Part shown: positions 1 to 6,539 of the stretch, in pieces | Layout: each line of letters starts with the position of its first letter | Position numbering within the stretch: the stretch's first letter is position 1 | NCBI GenBank assembly: GCA_004297235.1 | Contig: SCUR01000093.1 | Span: 1 to 11,230 of the forward strand | Origin: Candidatus Manganitrophaceae bacterium | GTDB taxonomy: Bacteria > Nitrospirota > Nitrospiria > SBBL01 > Manganitrophaceae | Direction of reading: 5' to 3' | Length of the DNA: 11,230 nt | The notes under the pieces: model-generated | What the model was told of the DNA's origin: nothing | Databases searched by the model: none | Seen by the model: only the letters and a program-made list of their open reading frames with translations | Position numbers and translations under genes: made by a program

Positions 1-1
1 C

Positions 2-406
2 CCCTCCGCGGTCCCGGAGACGGGAAGGCTGACCAAGTTCGGCTCGGAAGCGATCGTCACCGCCGCCTTCGCGGCCGGTCTTTTTCTCGCCTACTGGCTC
101 TATCTGCGGCGGCCGCAGTCCATCCAGACGTTGATGGAACGGCCGATGGCGCCGGAGCTTTATGCTCTTTTTTATACCGGTTGGGGGTGGGATCTCTTCT
201 ACGATCAGATGATCGTCCGGCCGGCAAGATCGATCGCCGCGCGGACGCGGCACGATTGGATCGATTGGATCTACACCGCGCTCGCGCGACTCGCCGTCTT
301 TCTTTATGACCTTCTGCGGCGGACCGAGACGGGGCGCCTCCGATGGTACGCCGGCGGGATCGCCGCCGGAGCCGTTCTCTTGATTGCAGGGGTGTTGTTC
401 GTATGA
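2..406 (+). CDS. nuoL: NADH-quinone oxidoreductase subunit L, C-terminal 134 residues (5' end outside window)
   Basis: This reading frame enters the window from the left without a start and ends at TGA 404-406. It encodes the tail of NuoL, the most distal antiporter-like proton-pumping subunit of the membrane arm of complex I. What is visible is a membrane helix at the left edge (the AAFAAGLFLAYWLYL stretch), then a segment with GWGWDLFYDQMIVRP, which is the usual NuoL region between the antiporter core and the lateral helix end, and then the LRRTETGRLRWYAGGIAAGA segment running into a final hydrophobic helix. The family typically ends this way, with a TGRLxxYA motif before the last helix. 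The stop overlaps the nuoM start (ATGA at 403-406), so the two are probably translationally coupled. The catalytic lysines and glutamates of NuoL lie upstream of the window and cannot be checked. Confidence 0.93.
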   Translation, partial: PSAVPETGRLTKFGSEAIVTAAFAAGLFLAYWLYLRRPQSIQTLMERPMAPELYALFYTGWGWDLFYDQMIVRPARSIAARTRHDWIDWIYTALARLAVFLYDLLRRTETGRLRWYAGGIAAGAVLLIAGVLFV

Positions 407-1911
407 TTCTCTTCGGGTTGATCGCGATCCTTCTGATCGGGGGTCTGCTCGCCGCGGCGGCGGGGCGCTGGAGCCGCGATTGGCCGCGATGGATCGCGCT
501 CGCGGCGACATCGATCGGGCTTCTCATCAGCATGGGGCTCTGGATGCGGCATGCCGGCCCCATGGCGGTTCTCCCTCCCACCCCGATCGCCTGGCTGGAA
601 CAGCTCGACTGGCGCTGGATTCCCCGGTTCGGCATCCGCTTCCATCTCGCGATGGACGGGCTGAGTCTTCTCTTGGTCGTCCTCAGCTTCTTCCTCGGAA
701 CCGTGGCGGTCCTGGCCTCCTGGAGGGAGATTCAGGAAAGGGTCGGCTTCTTCCACTTCAATCTTCTCTGGACGTTGGCCGGCGTGGTCGGCGTCTTTCT
801 GGCGGCCGATCTTTTTCTCTTCTACTTCGCCTGGGAGATGATGCTGATTCCGATGTCATTCCTCATCCTCCTCTGGGGCCATGAGCGGCGGGTCTATGCG
901 GCGATCAAGTTCTTCCTCTTCACGCAGCTCTCCGGCCTGTTGATGCTGGTGTCGATCGTGGCGCTGGTCCTCACCCATGCCCGGCAGACCGGGACTTTAA
1001 CTTTTCAGTATGCCGACCTCCTCGGCACCGCGATCCCGCCGCGAAGCGAGACCTGGATCATGCTCGGCTTCTTCATCGCCTTCGCGGTGAAGCTTCCGAT
1101 GGTCCCTTTCCACACCTGGCTCCCCGATGCGCACACCGAGGCCCCGACCGCGGGGAGCGTGCTGCTGGCCGGCCTGTTGCTGAAGACCGGCGCATATGGG
1201 CTGATCCGGTTCGTCTTTCCGCTCTTCCCCCGCGCCGCGCGCGAGGTCGCCCCGATCGTGATGACCCTCGCCGTGGTCGGCATTCTCTACGGCGCGATTT
1301 TCGCGTACTCTCAAACCGATCTGAAGCGGCTGATCGCTTACACCAGCGTGAGCCATCTCGGCTTCGTCCTCTTCGGCATTTTCGCCTGGAACGGGCTGGC
1401 ACTCCAGGGGGCGCTGATGGAGATGCTCGCGCACGGGATCGGCACCGGCGCCCTTTTTATTTTGGCGGGACAACTTCAAGAGCGAACCGGCACGCGCGAG
1501 ATCGATCAGATGGGAGGGCTCTGGCAGCCGCTCCCGCGTTTGAGCGGGGCGGGACTTTTCTTTGCGATGGGGGCGCTCGGTCTGCCGGGACTCGGCACCT
1601 TTCTCGGCGAGTTTCTGGTCCTCTTCGGAACCTACCCGGTCAGCCGATGGCGGACGGTCCTGGCGGCGATCGGCATTCTCCTCGCGACGTTGTACGCCTT
1701 AAGACTCGTCCAGCGGGTCTTTCACGGACCGAACGTGCACAATTGGATCCTTCCCGACCTCTCGGTCCGGGAGATGTTCGTCTTGGTCCCGCTGATCGTT
1801 TCCCTGGTCTGGCTCGGTCTCTATCCCCAGCCGGTCTTCGACACCTTCGGAACCACGATGAAAACGTTGCAACAGGTCGTCGCCGATGCGATCCTGGCGC
1901 AGGCGAGGTGA
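403..1911 (+). CDS. nuoM: NADH-quinone oxidoreductase subunit M (complex I, antiporter-like)
   Basis: NuoM is one of three Mrp-antiporter-like subunits that move protons in the membrane arm of complex I. The protein is 502 residues, close to the 509 of E. coli NuoM. The frame is open further upstream, but ATG 403 is chosen because it overlaps the nuoL stop as ATGA, has AGGGGTG about eight bases ahead, and begins with a normal hydrophobic N-terminus (MILFGLIAILLIGGLL). The polar residues of the proton path are present: Glu145 in FYFAWEMMLIPM, Lys230 in AFAVKLPMVPFHTWLPDAH, Lys261 in LLLKTGAYGLIR, His318 in the TSVSHLGF segment and Glu403 in GTFLGEF. These correspond to E. coli Glu144, Lys234, Lys265 and Glu407 (numbers recalled from the literature). 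The chain is hydrophobic throughout, with about 14 membrane helices expected. It lies between nuoL and nuoN in the usual order and shows no damage. Confidence 0.97.
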   Translation: MILFGLIAILLIGGLLAAAAGRWSRDWPRWIALAATSIGLLISMGLWMRHAGPMAVLPPTPIAWLEQLDWRWIPRFGIRFHLAMDGLSLLLVVLSFFLGTVAVLASWREIQERVGFFHFNLLWTLAGVVGVFLAADLFLFYFAWEMMLIPMSFLILLWGHERRVYAAIKFFLFTQLSGLLMLVSIVALVLTHARQTGTLTFQYADLLGTAIPPRSETWIMLGFFIAFAVKLPMVPFHTWLPDAHTEAPTAGSVLLAGLLLKTGAYGLIRFVFPLFPRAAREVAPIVMTLAVVGILYGAIFAYSQTDLKRLIAYTSVSHLGFVLFGIFAWNGLALQGALMEMLAHGIGTGALFILAGQLQERTGTREIDQMGGLWQPLPRLSGAGLFFAMGALGLPGLGTFLGEFLVLFGTYPVSRWRTVLAAIGILLATLYALRLVQRVFHGPNVHNWILPDLSVREMFVLVPLIVSLVWLGLYPQPVFDTFGTTMKTLQQVVADAILAQAR

Positions 1912-1914
1912 CCG

Positions 1915-3351
1915 ATGCAGCGGGCCGATTTCACCGCGCTCCTCCCATTCATCCTCCTCGCCGCCGCCGCGGTCGTTGCGATGCTGGCGATCGCCGTGAC
2001 CCGCAGCCATCGCCTGACCCTCTCATTGACCTTGATCGGGCTTGCCGCCGCGTTCGGCTCTCTCTTCCTGGTCCTCCCGATCGCCCCGAGCCCGGTGACC
2101 CCGCTCCTTCTGATCGATCAGTATGCCCTCTTCTATATCGGTCTGTTCGTTGCAGCCGGTTTCGCCGTGGCGTTGCTGGCCTACGGCTATCTGGAGAAAC
2201 AAGAGGGCCGTCGAGAAGAGTTTTATCTCCTCCTGCTGATCGCGACGCTGGGGGCGGCGGTGCTGGCGGCGAGCAGCCACTTCGCCTCGTTCTTTCTCGG
2301 GCTCGAAACCCTCAGCATCCCCCTCTTCGCGTTGAATGCGTACGTTCAACACCGGAGACGGCCGCTCGAAGCAGGCATCAAATATCTGGTGCTGGCGACC
2401 TCCTCCAGCGCCTTTCTCCTCTTCGGAATGGCGCTGATCTATACCGATCTCGGCACGATGTCGTTCCGCCGGATCGGGGCTCTCTTAAGCGGGAATCCGG
2501 AAATCCATCCGGCGCTGCTGTTGCCGGGAGCGGCGATGATCCTGACCGGCGTCGGCTTCAAGCTCTCGCTCGTTCCCTTCCACTTCTGGACCCCCGATGT
2601 CTATGAAGGGGCCCCCGCGCCGGTCGCCGCCTTTATCGCCACCGTCTCGAAGGGAGCAGTGTTCGCCCTGCTGCTCCGCGCGGCCGCCGGCGTTCCCGAC
2701 GCCGGGCCGATGATCCCGGCAATCAGCGTGATCGCCGCCGCCTCCATGATCCTCGGAAATTTTTTGGCGCTCCTTCAGGACAATGTCAAACGGATGCTGG
2801 CCTACTCTTCGATCGCGCAGATGGGTTATATTTTGGTGGCGTTTCTATCGGCCGGGAGCGGGGCGGTGGAGACGGCCAGCTTTTACCTCGCCGTCTACTT
2901 CGTCACGACGTTGGGGGCCTTCGGCGTGGTGACCCTTCTCTCCCGTCCTGAACGGGACGCCGATCTTTTGAACGATTACCGCGGTCTCTTCCGGCGCCGC
3001 CCGCTTCTGGCGGGAATTTTCACGGCGATGCTTCTCTCCCTGGCGGGGCTGCCGTTGACGGCGGGCTTCGTCGGAAAATTTTACATCGTTGCAGCGGGAG
3101 GCGCTTCCGCGCGCTGGACGCTGGTTCTGATTCTCGTCGTCACCAGCGGGATCAGCCTCTTTTATTATCTTCGAGTGGTGGTCGCCCTCTACGCAAGGAC
3201 GGAGCCGACGGAGGCGCCGATCCCGTCCCTTTCACTTTTGGGGATCGGGCTGGTGATCGTCTTGGCGGGGCTGCTGATCGGGCTGGGGATCTATCCGACG
3301 CCGCTCATCCGGGTGGTCCAAGCGGTCGCGGCCGGGTTCGGGTCCGGCTGA
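1915..3351 (+). CDS. nuoN: NADH-quinone oxidoreductase subunit N (complex I, antiporter-like)
   Basis: NuoN is the third antiporter-like subunit and sits nearest the peripheral arm of complex I, coupling quinone reduction to proton pumping. The protein is 478 residues, near the 485 of E. coli NuoN. The start ATG 1915 is three bases after the nuoM stop, with GAGGTG at 1905-1910 inside the end of nuoM as ribosome binding site. Diagnostic segments are FFLGLETLSIPLFAL (Glu131), GVGFKLSLVPFHFWTPDVYEG (Lys216), ATVSKGAVF (Lys246), NVKRMLAYSSIAQMGY, and SLAGLPLTAGFVGKFYI (Lys388). These match the position and context of Glu133, Lys217, Lys247 and Lys395 in E. coli NuoN (recalled). It is the last gene of the nuo cluster here: its TGA ends two bases before the stop codon of a convergent gene, so there is no room for an ordinary intergenic terminator. 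Confidence 0.97.
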   Translation: MQRADFTALLPFILLAAAAVVAMLAIAVTRSHRLTLSLTLIGLAAAFGSLFLVLPIAPSPVTPLLLIDQYALFYIGLFVAAGFAVALLAYGYLEKQEGRREEFYLLLLIATLGAAVLAASSHFASFFLGLETLSIPLFALNAYVQHRRRPLEAGIKYLVLATSSSAFLLFGMALIYTDLGTMSFRRIGALLSGNPEIHPALLLPGAAMILTGVGFKLSLVPFHFWTPDVYEGAPAPVAAFIATVSKGAVFALLLRAAAGVPDAGPMIPAISVIAAASMILGNFLALLQDNVKRMLAYSSIAQMGYILVAFLSAGSGAVETASFYLAVYFVTTLGAFGVVTLLSRPERDADLLNDYRGLFRRRPLLAGIFTAMLLSLAGLPLTAGFVGKFYIVAAGGASARWTLVLILVVTSGISLFYYLRVVVALYARTEPTEAPIPSLSLLGIGLVIVLAGLLIGLGIYPTPLIRVVQAVAAGFGSG

Positions 3352-3353
3352 TT

Positions 3354-4067
3354 TTAGGAGAGGGAAAGGGCGGCGATCCGCTTCCTCGACGCAACCGCGA
3401 ACGGGGACTGGAAGGCCGCGGCGCTCGCTTTGGAGAACATCTCCTTCGCCTTCGCATTCCGGTTCATCTTCACATAGTACTGGCCCGCATAGTAATAGAG
3501 CGAGGAGCGGTCTCTAAAGAACCGCTCTTCGGAGGGGACTTGAATCTTCCCCTCCTCCATCCACCGGATCACCTGCTCCATGTCGGCCAGACCTTCATCG
3601 AACTTTCCGAAGAGCGGAGGCAACCGAAGGTAGTCGATCGCCCGGACGATGTGCACCTGAGGGTTGTCCGGATGCGCTTTGGCGGCGCCGTCAACCTTCT
3701 CGATCCCCTCTTCGACCCATCCTTTTCTCTTGAATATTCCCTGAAAGAAGCCCCCCTGCCAGTCGCGCGCCTGAAGCATCTCGAGACTGCCGAGAAACGC
3801 CTCGCTGTCGGGGGTGTTCAACTGTTTGTAGATCGTTTCGGCCCTCTGTCGCGCCGCAGGATCGTGCTTATAAACGGCCAGAAGAAAATAAGCGTAGGCC
3901 CGGTCTTCTTCAGAGAGATCCTCGCTCAACCGTGATGCGACCTGGTCCCCAACCGTATCCGAAAGCGCCGCCTCGATCGCATCGACCTGATGGGAGGCCG
4001 ACGCCGTCGCCGTGTAAGAGGTGAAAAAGATGAGCCAAAAGCTGAGGCAGAATATCGTTTTAAACAC
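3354..4067 (-). CDS. Secreted TPR-like helical repeat protein, function unknown
   Basis: I do not recognise a named family. The frame is open up to an ATG at 4193, but I prefer GTG 4067. It has the purine-rich site GGAGAGAGGG (minus strand, 4081-4072) four bases ahead, and it puts a clear signal peptide at the N-terminus: MFKTIFCLSFWLIFF followed by TSYTATASA, with likely cleavage after Ala24. The 42 residues before it look unlike a protein start and have no ribosome site. The 237-residue product is therefore exported, with no lipobox Cys near the cleavage site. The mature part is charged and alpha-helical with TPR-like spacing: roughly residues 56-82 (RAYAYFLLAVYKHDPAARQRAETIYKQL), 117-167 (with HPDNPQVHIVRAIDYLRLPPLFGKFDEG) and 187-222 (SSLYYYAGQYYVKMNRNAKAKEMFSKASAA). 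Such proteins usually act as periplasmic scaffolds, but no partner is evident. It is convergent with nuoN and divergent from the kdp operon. Confidence 0.8.
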   Translation of the reverse strand: MFKTIFCLSFWLIFFTSYTATASASHQVDAIEAALSDTVGDQVASRLSEDLSEEDRAYAYFLLAVYKHDPAARQRAETIYKQLNTPDSEAFLGSLEMLQARDWQGGFFQGIFKRKGWVEEGIEKVDGAAKAHPDNPQVHIVRAIDYLRLPPLFGKFDEGLADMEQVIRWMEEGKIQVPSEERFFRDRSSLYYYAGQYYVKMNRNAKAKEMFSKASAAAFQSPFAVASRKRIAALSLS

Positions 4068-4071
4068 GAAA

Positions 4072-4081
4072 CCCTCTCTCC
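4072..4081 (-). promoter_or_regulatory. Ribosome binding site that fixes the GTG start of the TPR-like gene
   Basis: On the minus strand the purine run GGAGAGAGGG lies four bases before GTG 4067. No comparable site precedes the more distant in-frame ATG at 4193. Together with the signal peptide that follows GTG, this decides the start. Confidence 0.6.
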
Positions 4082-4107
4082 GAATAGAATGGGGCAACGG
4101 CACACTT

Positions 4108-4269
4108 TTTTCTAGTGTAAACAACCCATCGGACAAAATGCAATCCTGACAGCAAAGAGACCGTTCAAAAGGAAAAAGAGATGCCTCCCTCATGGATCAA
4201 CAAAATGCCGGCCCCATCTTTATGAGATTTTTACACGAGAGAAGCCGACTTTTATCCCGTTTTTATACT
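4108..4269. promoter_or_regulatory. Divergent intergenic region with candidate KdpE-type half-sites upstream of the kdp operon
   Basis: The 243 bases between the minus-strand TPR-like gene and the 30-codon ORF are AT-richer than the flanking coding DNA and hold the only obvious promoter space for the kdp operon. On the plus strand, TTTATC (4251-4256) and TTTATA (4262-4267) are separated by five bases, giving an 11-base repeat period, and TTTACA lies at 4230-4235, 21 bases upstream. In E. coli KdpE binds direct half-sites TTTATA and TTTACA with a five-base spacer (recalled). TATACT at 4264-4269 also resembles a sigma-70 -10 box, although no good -35 box stands 17 bases before it. A second TTTACAC motif faces the other way at 4121-4115. 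Operator identity is inference from pattern only. Confidence 0.4.
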
Positions 4270-4310
4270 CCACTTGATAGGATGATGTCTAATCAAAAAG
4301 GGAGGAAAGG

Positions 4311-4403
4311 ATGGAGATCCTTTGGGACATCGTTTATCTGACAGGGACCCTCGTCTTTTTTGCGCTGAGCGGTGCGCTGATACGCGGCCTTGGAAAATTA
4401 TAG
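4311..4403 (+). CDS. Putative 30-residue single-span membrane peptide leading the kdp operon
   Basis: This short frame has an excellent ribosome site (GGGAGGAAAGG, 4300-4310) directly before ATG 4311 and ends with TAG 4401-4403. The peptide starts MEILWDIVYLTG, has one hydrophobic span of about 19 residues (roughly 7-25, including TLVFFALSGALI) and ends with a basic tail, IRGLGKL. By the positive-inside rule the C-terminus would be cytoplasmic. Size, single span and place, just before kdpF in the same direction, suggest a small accessory subunit or regulator of the Kdp pump. I recall that similar peptides of about this size precede kdpF in other genomes, but I cannot check this here. Its stop codon abuts the first unit of a repeat array that separates it from kdpF by 250 bases. 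Without comparison it could also be a leader peptide. Confidence 0.6.
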   Translation: MEILWDIVYLTGTLVFFALSGALIRGLGKL

Positions 4404-4406
4404 GGC

Positions 4407-4471
4407 GTGGGGCAAGGCGCACCGAAGGTGAAGATCCGAAATCAAAAGTCTTCTTCCAGCGCCGGCCCCAC
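4407..4471 (+). repeat. Palindromic repeat unit 1 (65 bases)
   Basis: The unit is bounded by GTGGGGC (4407-4413) and GCCCCAC (4465-4471), a perfect 7-base inverted repeat. Inside it GGCGC (4416-4420) can pair with GCGCC (4459-4463), ACC-GAA-GGT (4421-4429) can form a tiny hairpin, and GAAGA (4430-4434) can pair with TCTTC (4449-4453). As RNA this gives a closed stem with two side arms. It starts three bases after the TAG stop of the 30-codon ORF. The family is not one I recognise. Confidence 0.85.
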
Positions 4472-4484
4472 ATACAAATAGACC

Positions 4485-4548
4485 GTGGGGCAAGGCGCAC
4501 CGAAGGTGAAGGCCTGAAATCAAAGTCTTCTTCAAGCGCCGGCCCCAC
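4485..4548 (+). repeat. Palindromic repeat unit 2 (64 bases)
   Basis: This is nearly identical to unit 1, with the same outer GTGGGGC/GCCCCAC stem, inner GGCGC/GCGCC stem and ACCGAAGGT hairpin. The third helix reads GAAGG against TCTTC, so the A-U pair of unit 1 becomes a G-U pair and the helix is kept. It is preceded by AAATAGACC, as is unit 3. Confidence 0.85.
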
Positions 4549-4561
4549 ATATAAATAGACC

Positions 4562-4627
4562 GTGGGGCATGGCATCCCCGGCGTAAAAGACCCAAATGCA
4601 ACAGACTCCCTTCAGCACAGGCCCCAC
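4562..4627 (+). repeat. Palindromic repeat unit 3 (66 bases, diverged interior)
   Basis: The outer arms GTGGGGC (4562-4568) and GCCCCAC (4621-4627) are intact and the length is conserved, but the interior differs from the other units at about half its positions. Ungapped alignment still shows shared words (GGC, GT, CC, AAAT), so it is a diverged member rather than a chance hairpin. The inner GGCGC/GCGCC stem and ACCGAAGGT hairpin are lost. It lies 26 bases before the kdpF start. Confidence 0.7.
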
Positions 4628-4653
4628 ATAACAAACGGAAACGGAGGAAGATC

Positions 4654-4743
4654 ATGAATTCAATGTATCTGGTGGGCGGGCTCATCGCGGGGGGTCTGCT
4701 GATTTATTTAATGTATGCGCTCTTGAAACCGGAGAGATTCTAA
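4654..4743 (+). CDS. kdpF: K+-transporting ATPase small subunit KdpF
   Basis: KdpF is the tiny membrane subunit that stabilises the KdpFABC potassium pump, sitting at the KdpA-KdpB-KdpC interface in the inner membrane. The 29-residue product is one hydrophobic helix: MNSMYLVGGLIAGG, then LLIYLMYALLKPERF. The C-terminal pattern (YLxYALxxxExF-like) matches E. coli KdpF, which is 29 residues (recalled). The ribosome site GGAGGA (4643-4648) stands five bases before ATG. Its TAA stop overlaps the kdpA start as TAATG (4741-4745), so kdpA is probably translated by coupling. Confidence 0.93.
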   Translation: MNSMYLVGGLIAGGLLIYLMYALLKPERF

Positions 4744-6536
4744 TGACAACCCATGGCGTCCTACAAATCACACTTTTTTTCGTGGTTTTGGTGGCCCTGG
4801 TCAAGCCGCTGGGATGGTACATGGCCCGGGTCTTCGAGGGAAAGCCGGCCGGACTGAATCGTCTTTTGGCCCCGGTCGAACGGTTGATCTACCGGCTCTG
4901 CGGTGTTCGGGAAGATGAAGAGATGAACTGGCAACGCTACACGGTGGCGATGCTGTTGTTCAGCCTCGTGGGACTGATCGTGCTCTATCTTCAGCAACGG
5001 ATTCAAGGCTTCCTCCCGCTTAATCCGCAAAAACTTGGCGCAGTCTCCCCCGACTCGTCCCTCAACACGGCGGTCAGCTTTACGACGAATACCAATTGGC
5101 AGGGGTACGGCGGCGAGACGACGATGAGCTACCTCACCCAGATGCTCGGGTTGGCGGTCCACAATTTCGTGTCGGCGGCCGCCGGCATCGCCATCCTGCT
5201 CGCGCTGATCCGGGGCTTCACACGCCGGTCGGTCGAGGGGCTCGGCAACTTTTGGGTCGATCTGACCCGATCGACCCTCTATGTTCTCCTGCCGCTCTCG
5301 TTTATTTTTGCCCTGATCCTGGTGGCTCAGGGGGTCCCGCAGACCTTCGGCGCCTATAAAACGGCGAAGTTGCTCCAGCCGACCAGCTACGACCAAGCGG
5401 TGCTCGACCAAAGCGGGAACCCGGTTCTGGATGAACAAGGCCGGCCGAAGAGAGAGAAGGTGACCGTGACCGAACAGTCGATCGCGGTGGGACCGGCGGC
5501 CTCCCAGATCGCCATCAAACAGCTCGGCACCAACGGCGGCGGCTTTTTTAACGCCAACTCCGCCCATCCGCTGGAGAACCCGACGCCGCTCTCGAATTTC
5601 CTGGAGATGATTGCGATCCTCCTGATCCCGGCGGCGCTTTGCTACACCTTCGGCCTGATGGTCGGAGATACGAAGCAAGGATGGGCCATTCTGGCCGCCA
5701 TGACGGTTGTCCTGGTCATGTTTACTGCCGGAGGATATTGGGCGGAGTCGGCCGGGAATCCGATGGCGGCCGGCGCCGGCGTCGACCAGGCGGCGGGGAA
5801 TCTCCAGCCGGGCGGAAACATGGAAGGGAAAGAGGTCCGCTTCGGCATTGCCAATTCGGTCATTTGGGCCGCGGCGACCACTGCCGCCTCCAACGGCTCG
5901 GTCAACTCCATGCATGATTCCTATACCCCCTTGGGCGGGCTGGTTCCCCTCTTACTGATGCAGTTCGGCGAGGTGATCTTCGGCGGGGTCGGCTCCGGGC
6001 TTTACGGCATGCTCGTCTTTGCGATCATCGCCGTCTTCGTCGCCGGCCTCATGGTCGGGCGGACGCCGGAGTATCTCGGGAAGAAGATCGAAGCGTATGA
6101 GATGAAGATGGCGTCGCTGCTGATCCTGATCATGCCCATCACCGTGTTGATCTTCACGGCGGTCGCGGTGGTGACCGACATCGGCAAAGCGTCGATCTTC
6201 AATCCCGGCGCGCACGGCTTCAGCGAAGTGCTCTATGCGTTCACCTCGATGGGGAACAACAACGGCAGCGCTTTCGGCGGGCTCGGCGCCAACACGCCGT
6301 TTTATAATTTGACCGGTTCTTTTGCAATGTTGGTCGGGCGGTTCTGGCTGGCGGTGCCGACGCTGGCCCTGGCCGGGTCGCTGGCAAAAAAGAAGCGATT
6401 GCCGATCGGCGTCGGGACCCTTCCGACCCATACCCCGCTTTTCGTCGCGTGGCTGATCGGCGTGATCGTGATCGTCGGGGCTTTGACCTTTTTCCCCGCC
6501 CTAGCCTTGGGCCCGATTGCAGAGCATTTTAAATAG
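4743..6536 (+). CDS. kdpA: K+-transporting ATPase, potassium-binding channel subunit KdpA
   Basis: KdpA is the channel-like inner-membrane subunit that selects and takes in K+ in the KdpFABC complex. The protein is 597 residues; E. coli KdpA is 557. The four pore-loop filter regions are visible: TNTNWQGYGG (115-124), GTNGGGFFNAN (262-272), TTAASNGSVN (379-388) and GNNNGSAFGGLGAN (504-517). The family words GEVIFGGVGSGLYGM (409-423), VGRTPEYLGKKIE (438-450) and LPTHTPLFV are also present. The extra length lies mainly in a hydrophilic stretch at about 213-240 before the second filter loop, of a kind I recall in many longer KdpA proteins. The start ATG 4743 overlaps the kdpF stop and has GGAGAG at 4731-4736. 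The C-terminus ALGPIAEHFK ends where the family normally ends, so the repeat array that begins at its TAG stop has not truncated it. Confidence 0.97.
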   Translation: MTTHGVLQITLFFVVLVALVKPLGWYMARVFEGKPAGLNRLLAPVERLIYRLCGVREDEEMNWQRYTVAMLLFSLVGLIVLYLQQRIQGFLPLNPQKLGAVSPDSSLNTAVSFTTNTNWQGYGGETTMSYLTQMLGLAVHNFVSAAAGIAILLALIRGFTRRSVEGLGNFWVDLTRSTLYVLLPLSFIFALILVAQGVPQTFGAYKTAKLLQPTSYDQAVLDQSGNPVLDEQGRPKREKVTVTEQSIAVGPAASQIAIKQLGTNGGGFFNANSAHPLENPTPLSNFLEMIAILLIPAALCYTFGLMVGDTKQGWAILAAMTVVLVMFTAGGYWAESAGNPMAAGAGVDQAAGNLQPGGNMEGKEVRFGIANSVIWAAATTAASNGSVNSMHDSYTPLGGLVPLLLMQFGEVIFGGVGSGLYGMLVFAIIAVFVAGLMVGRTPEYLGKKIEAYEMKMASLLILIMPITVLIFTAVAVVTDIGKASIFNPGAHGFSEVLYAFTSMGNNNGSAFGGLGANTPFYNLTGSFAMLVGRFWLAVPTLALAGSLAKKKRLPIGVGTLPTHTPLFVAWLIGVIVIVGALTFFPALALGPIAEHFK

Positions 6537-6539
6537 GGC

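Larger units (their letters stand above)
4404..4653. other. 250-base non-coding stretch before kdpF, filled by a three-unit repeat array
   Basis: Between the 30-codon ORF and kdpF almost all sequence is accounted for by three tandem hairpin repeat units (starts 4407, 4485 and 4562; period 78 and 77). Spacers between units are short and alike, reading CATACAAATAGACC and CATATAAATAGACC. The last 26 bases before kdpF hold its ribosome site. Open frames on either strand here repeat the same peptide words from unit to unit and are by-products of the DNA repeat, not genes. Confidence 0.75.

Noticed and set aside
205..255. Cluster of GATC-containing direct words near the nuoL end (GATCGATCGCC, GATTGGATCGATTGGATC)
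   Set aside because: It lies inside the conserved nuoL frame and is explained by Ile-Asp-Trp-Ile codons (WIDWIY) plus the general GATC excess.
4102..4118. Small inverted repeat ACACT-N7-AGTGT upstream of the TPR-like gene
   Set aside because: A five-base stem is too short to distinguish from chance and has no terminator T-run in the right place.
4068..4193. A longer form of the TPR-like protein starting at ATG 4193 (279 residues)
   Set aside because: No ribosome site precedes it, the added 42 residues look untranslated, and it would bury the signal peptide inside the protein.
4091..4217. A possible sixth, broken repeat: GGGGCAACGGCACAC at 4091 and GCCGGCCCCA at 4208
   Set aside because: The two pieces are 125 bases apart instead of about 65 and the sequence between them does not match the repeat interior; GC-rich words like these can match by chance.
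4407..4627. CRISPR-like array
   Set aside because: The units are near-identical from end to end with only 13-14 base similar spacers; there are no unique spacers and no cas genes.
4404..4653. c-di-AMP (ydaO-type) riboswitch, often found before potassium transporter genes
   Set aside because: The conserved words I recall for that riboswitch are not seen, and related units also occur between kdpA and kdpB, which does not fit one leader riboswitch.
4252..4685. Open frames of 78-107 codons on both strands across the kdpF upstream region, with repeated peptide words
   Set aside because: The repeated peptides come directly from the tandem DNA repeat units; they lack ribosome sites and overlap kdpF and the small ORF on the other strand or frame.
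4761..5915. Long open frame on the minus strand opposite kdpA (384 codons) and similar ones opposite nuoM, nuoN, kdpB and kdpD
   Set aside because: They lie opposite clearly conserved genes, have low-complexity Arg/His/Asp-rich products and reflect GC-rich codon use on the real strand.
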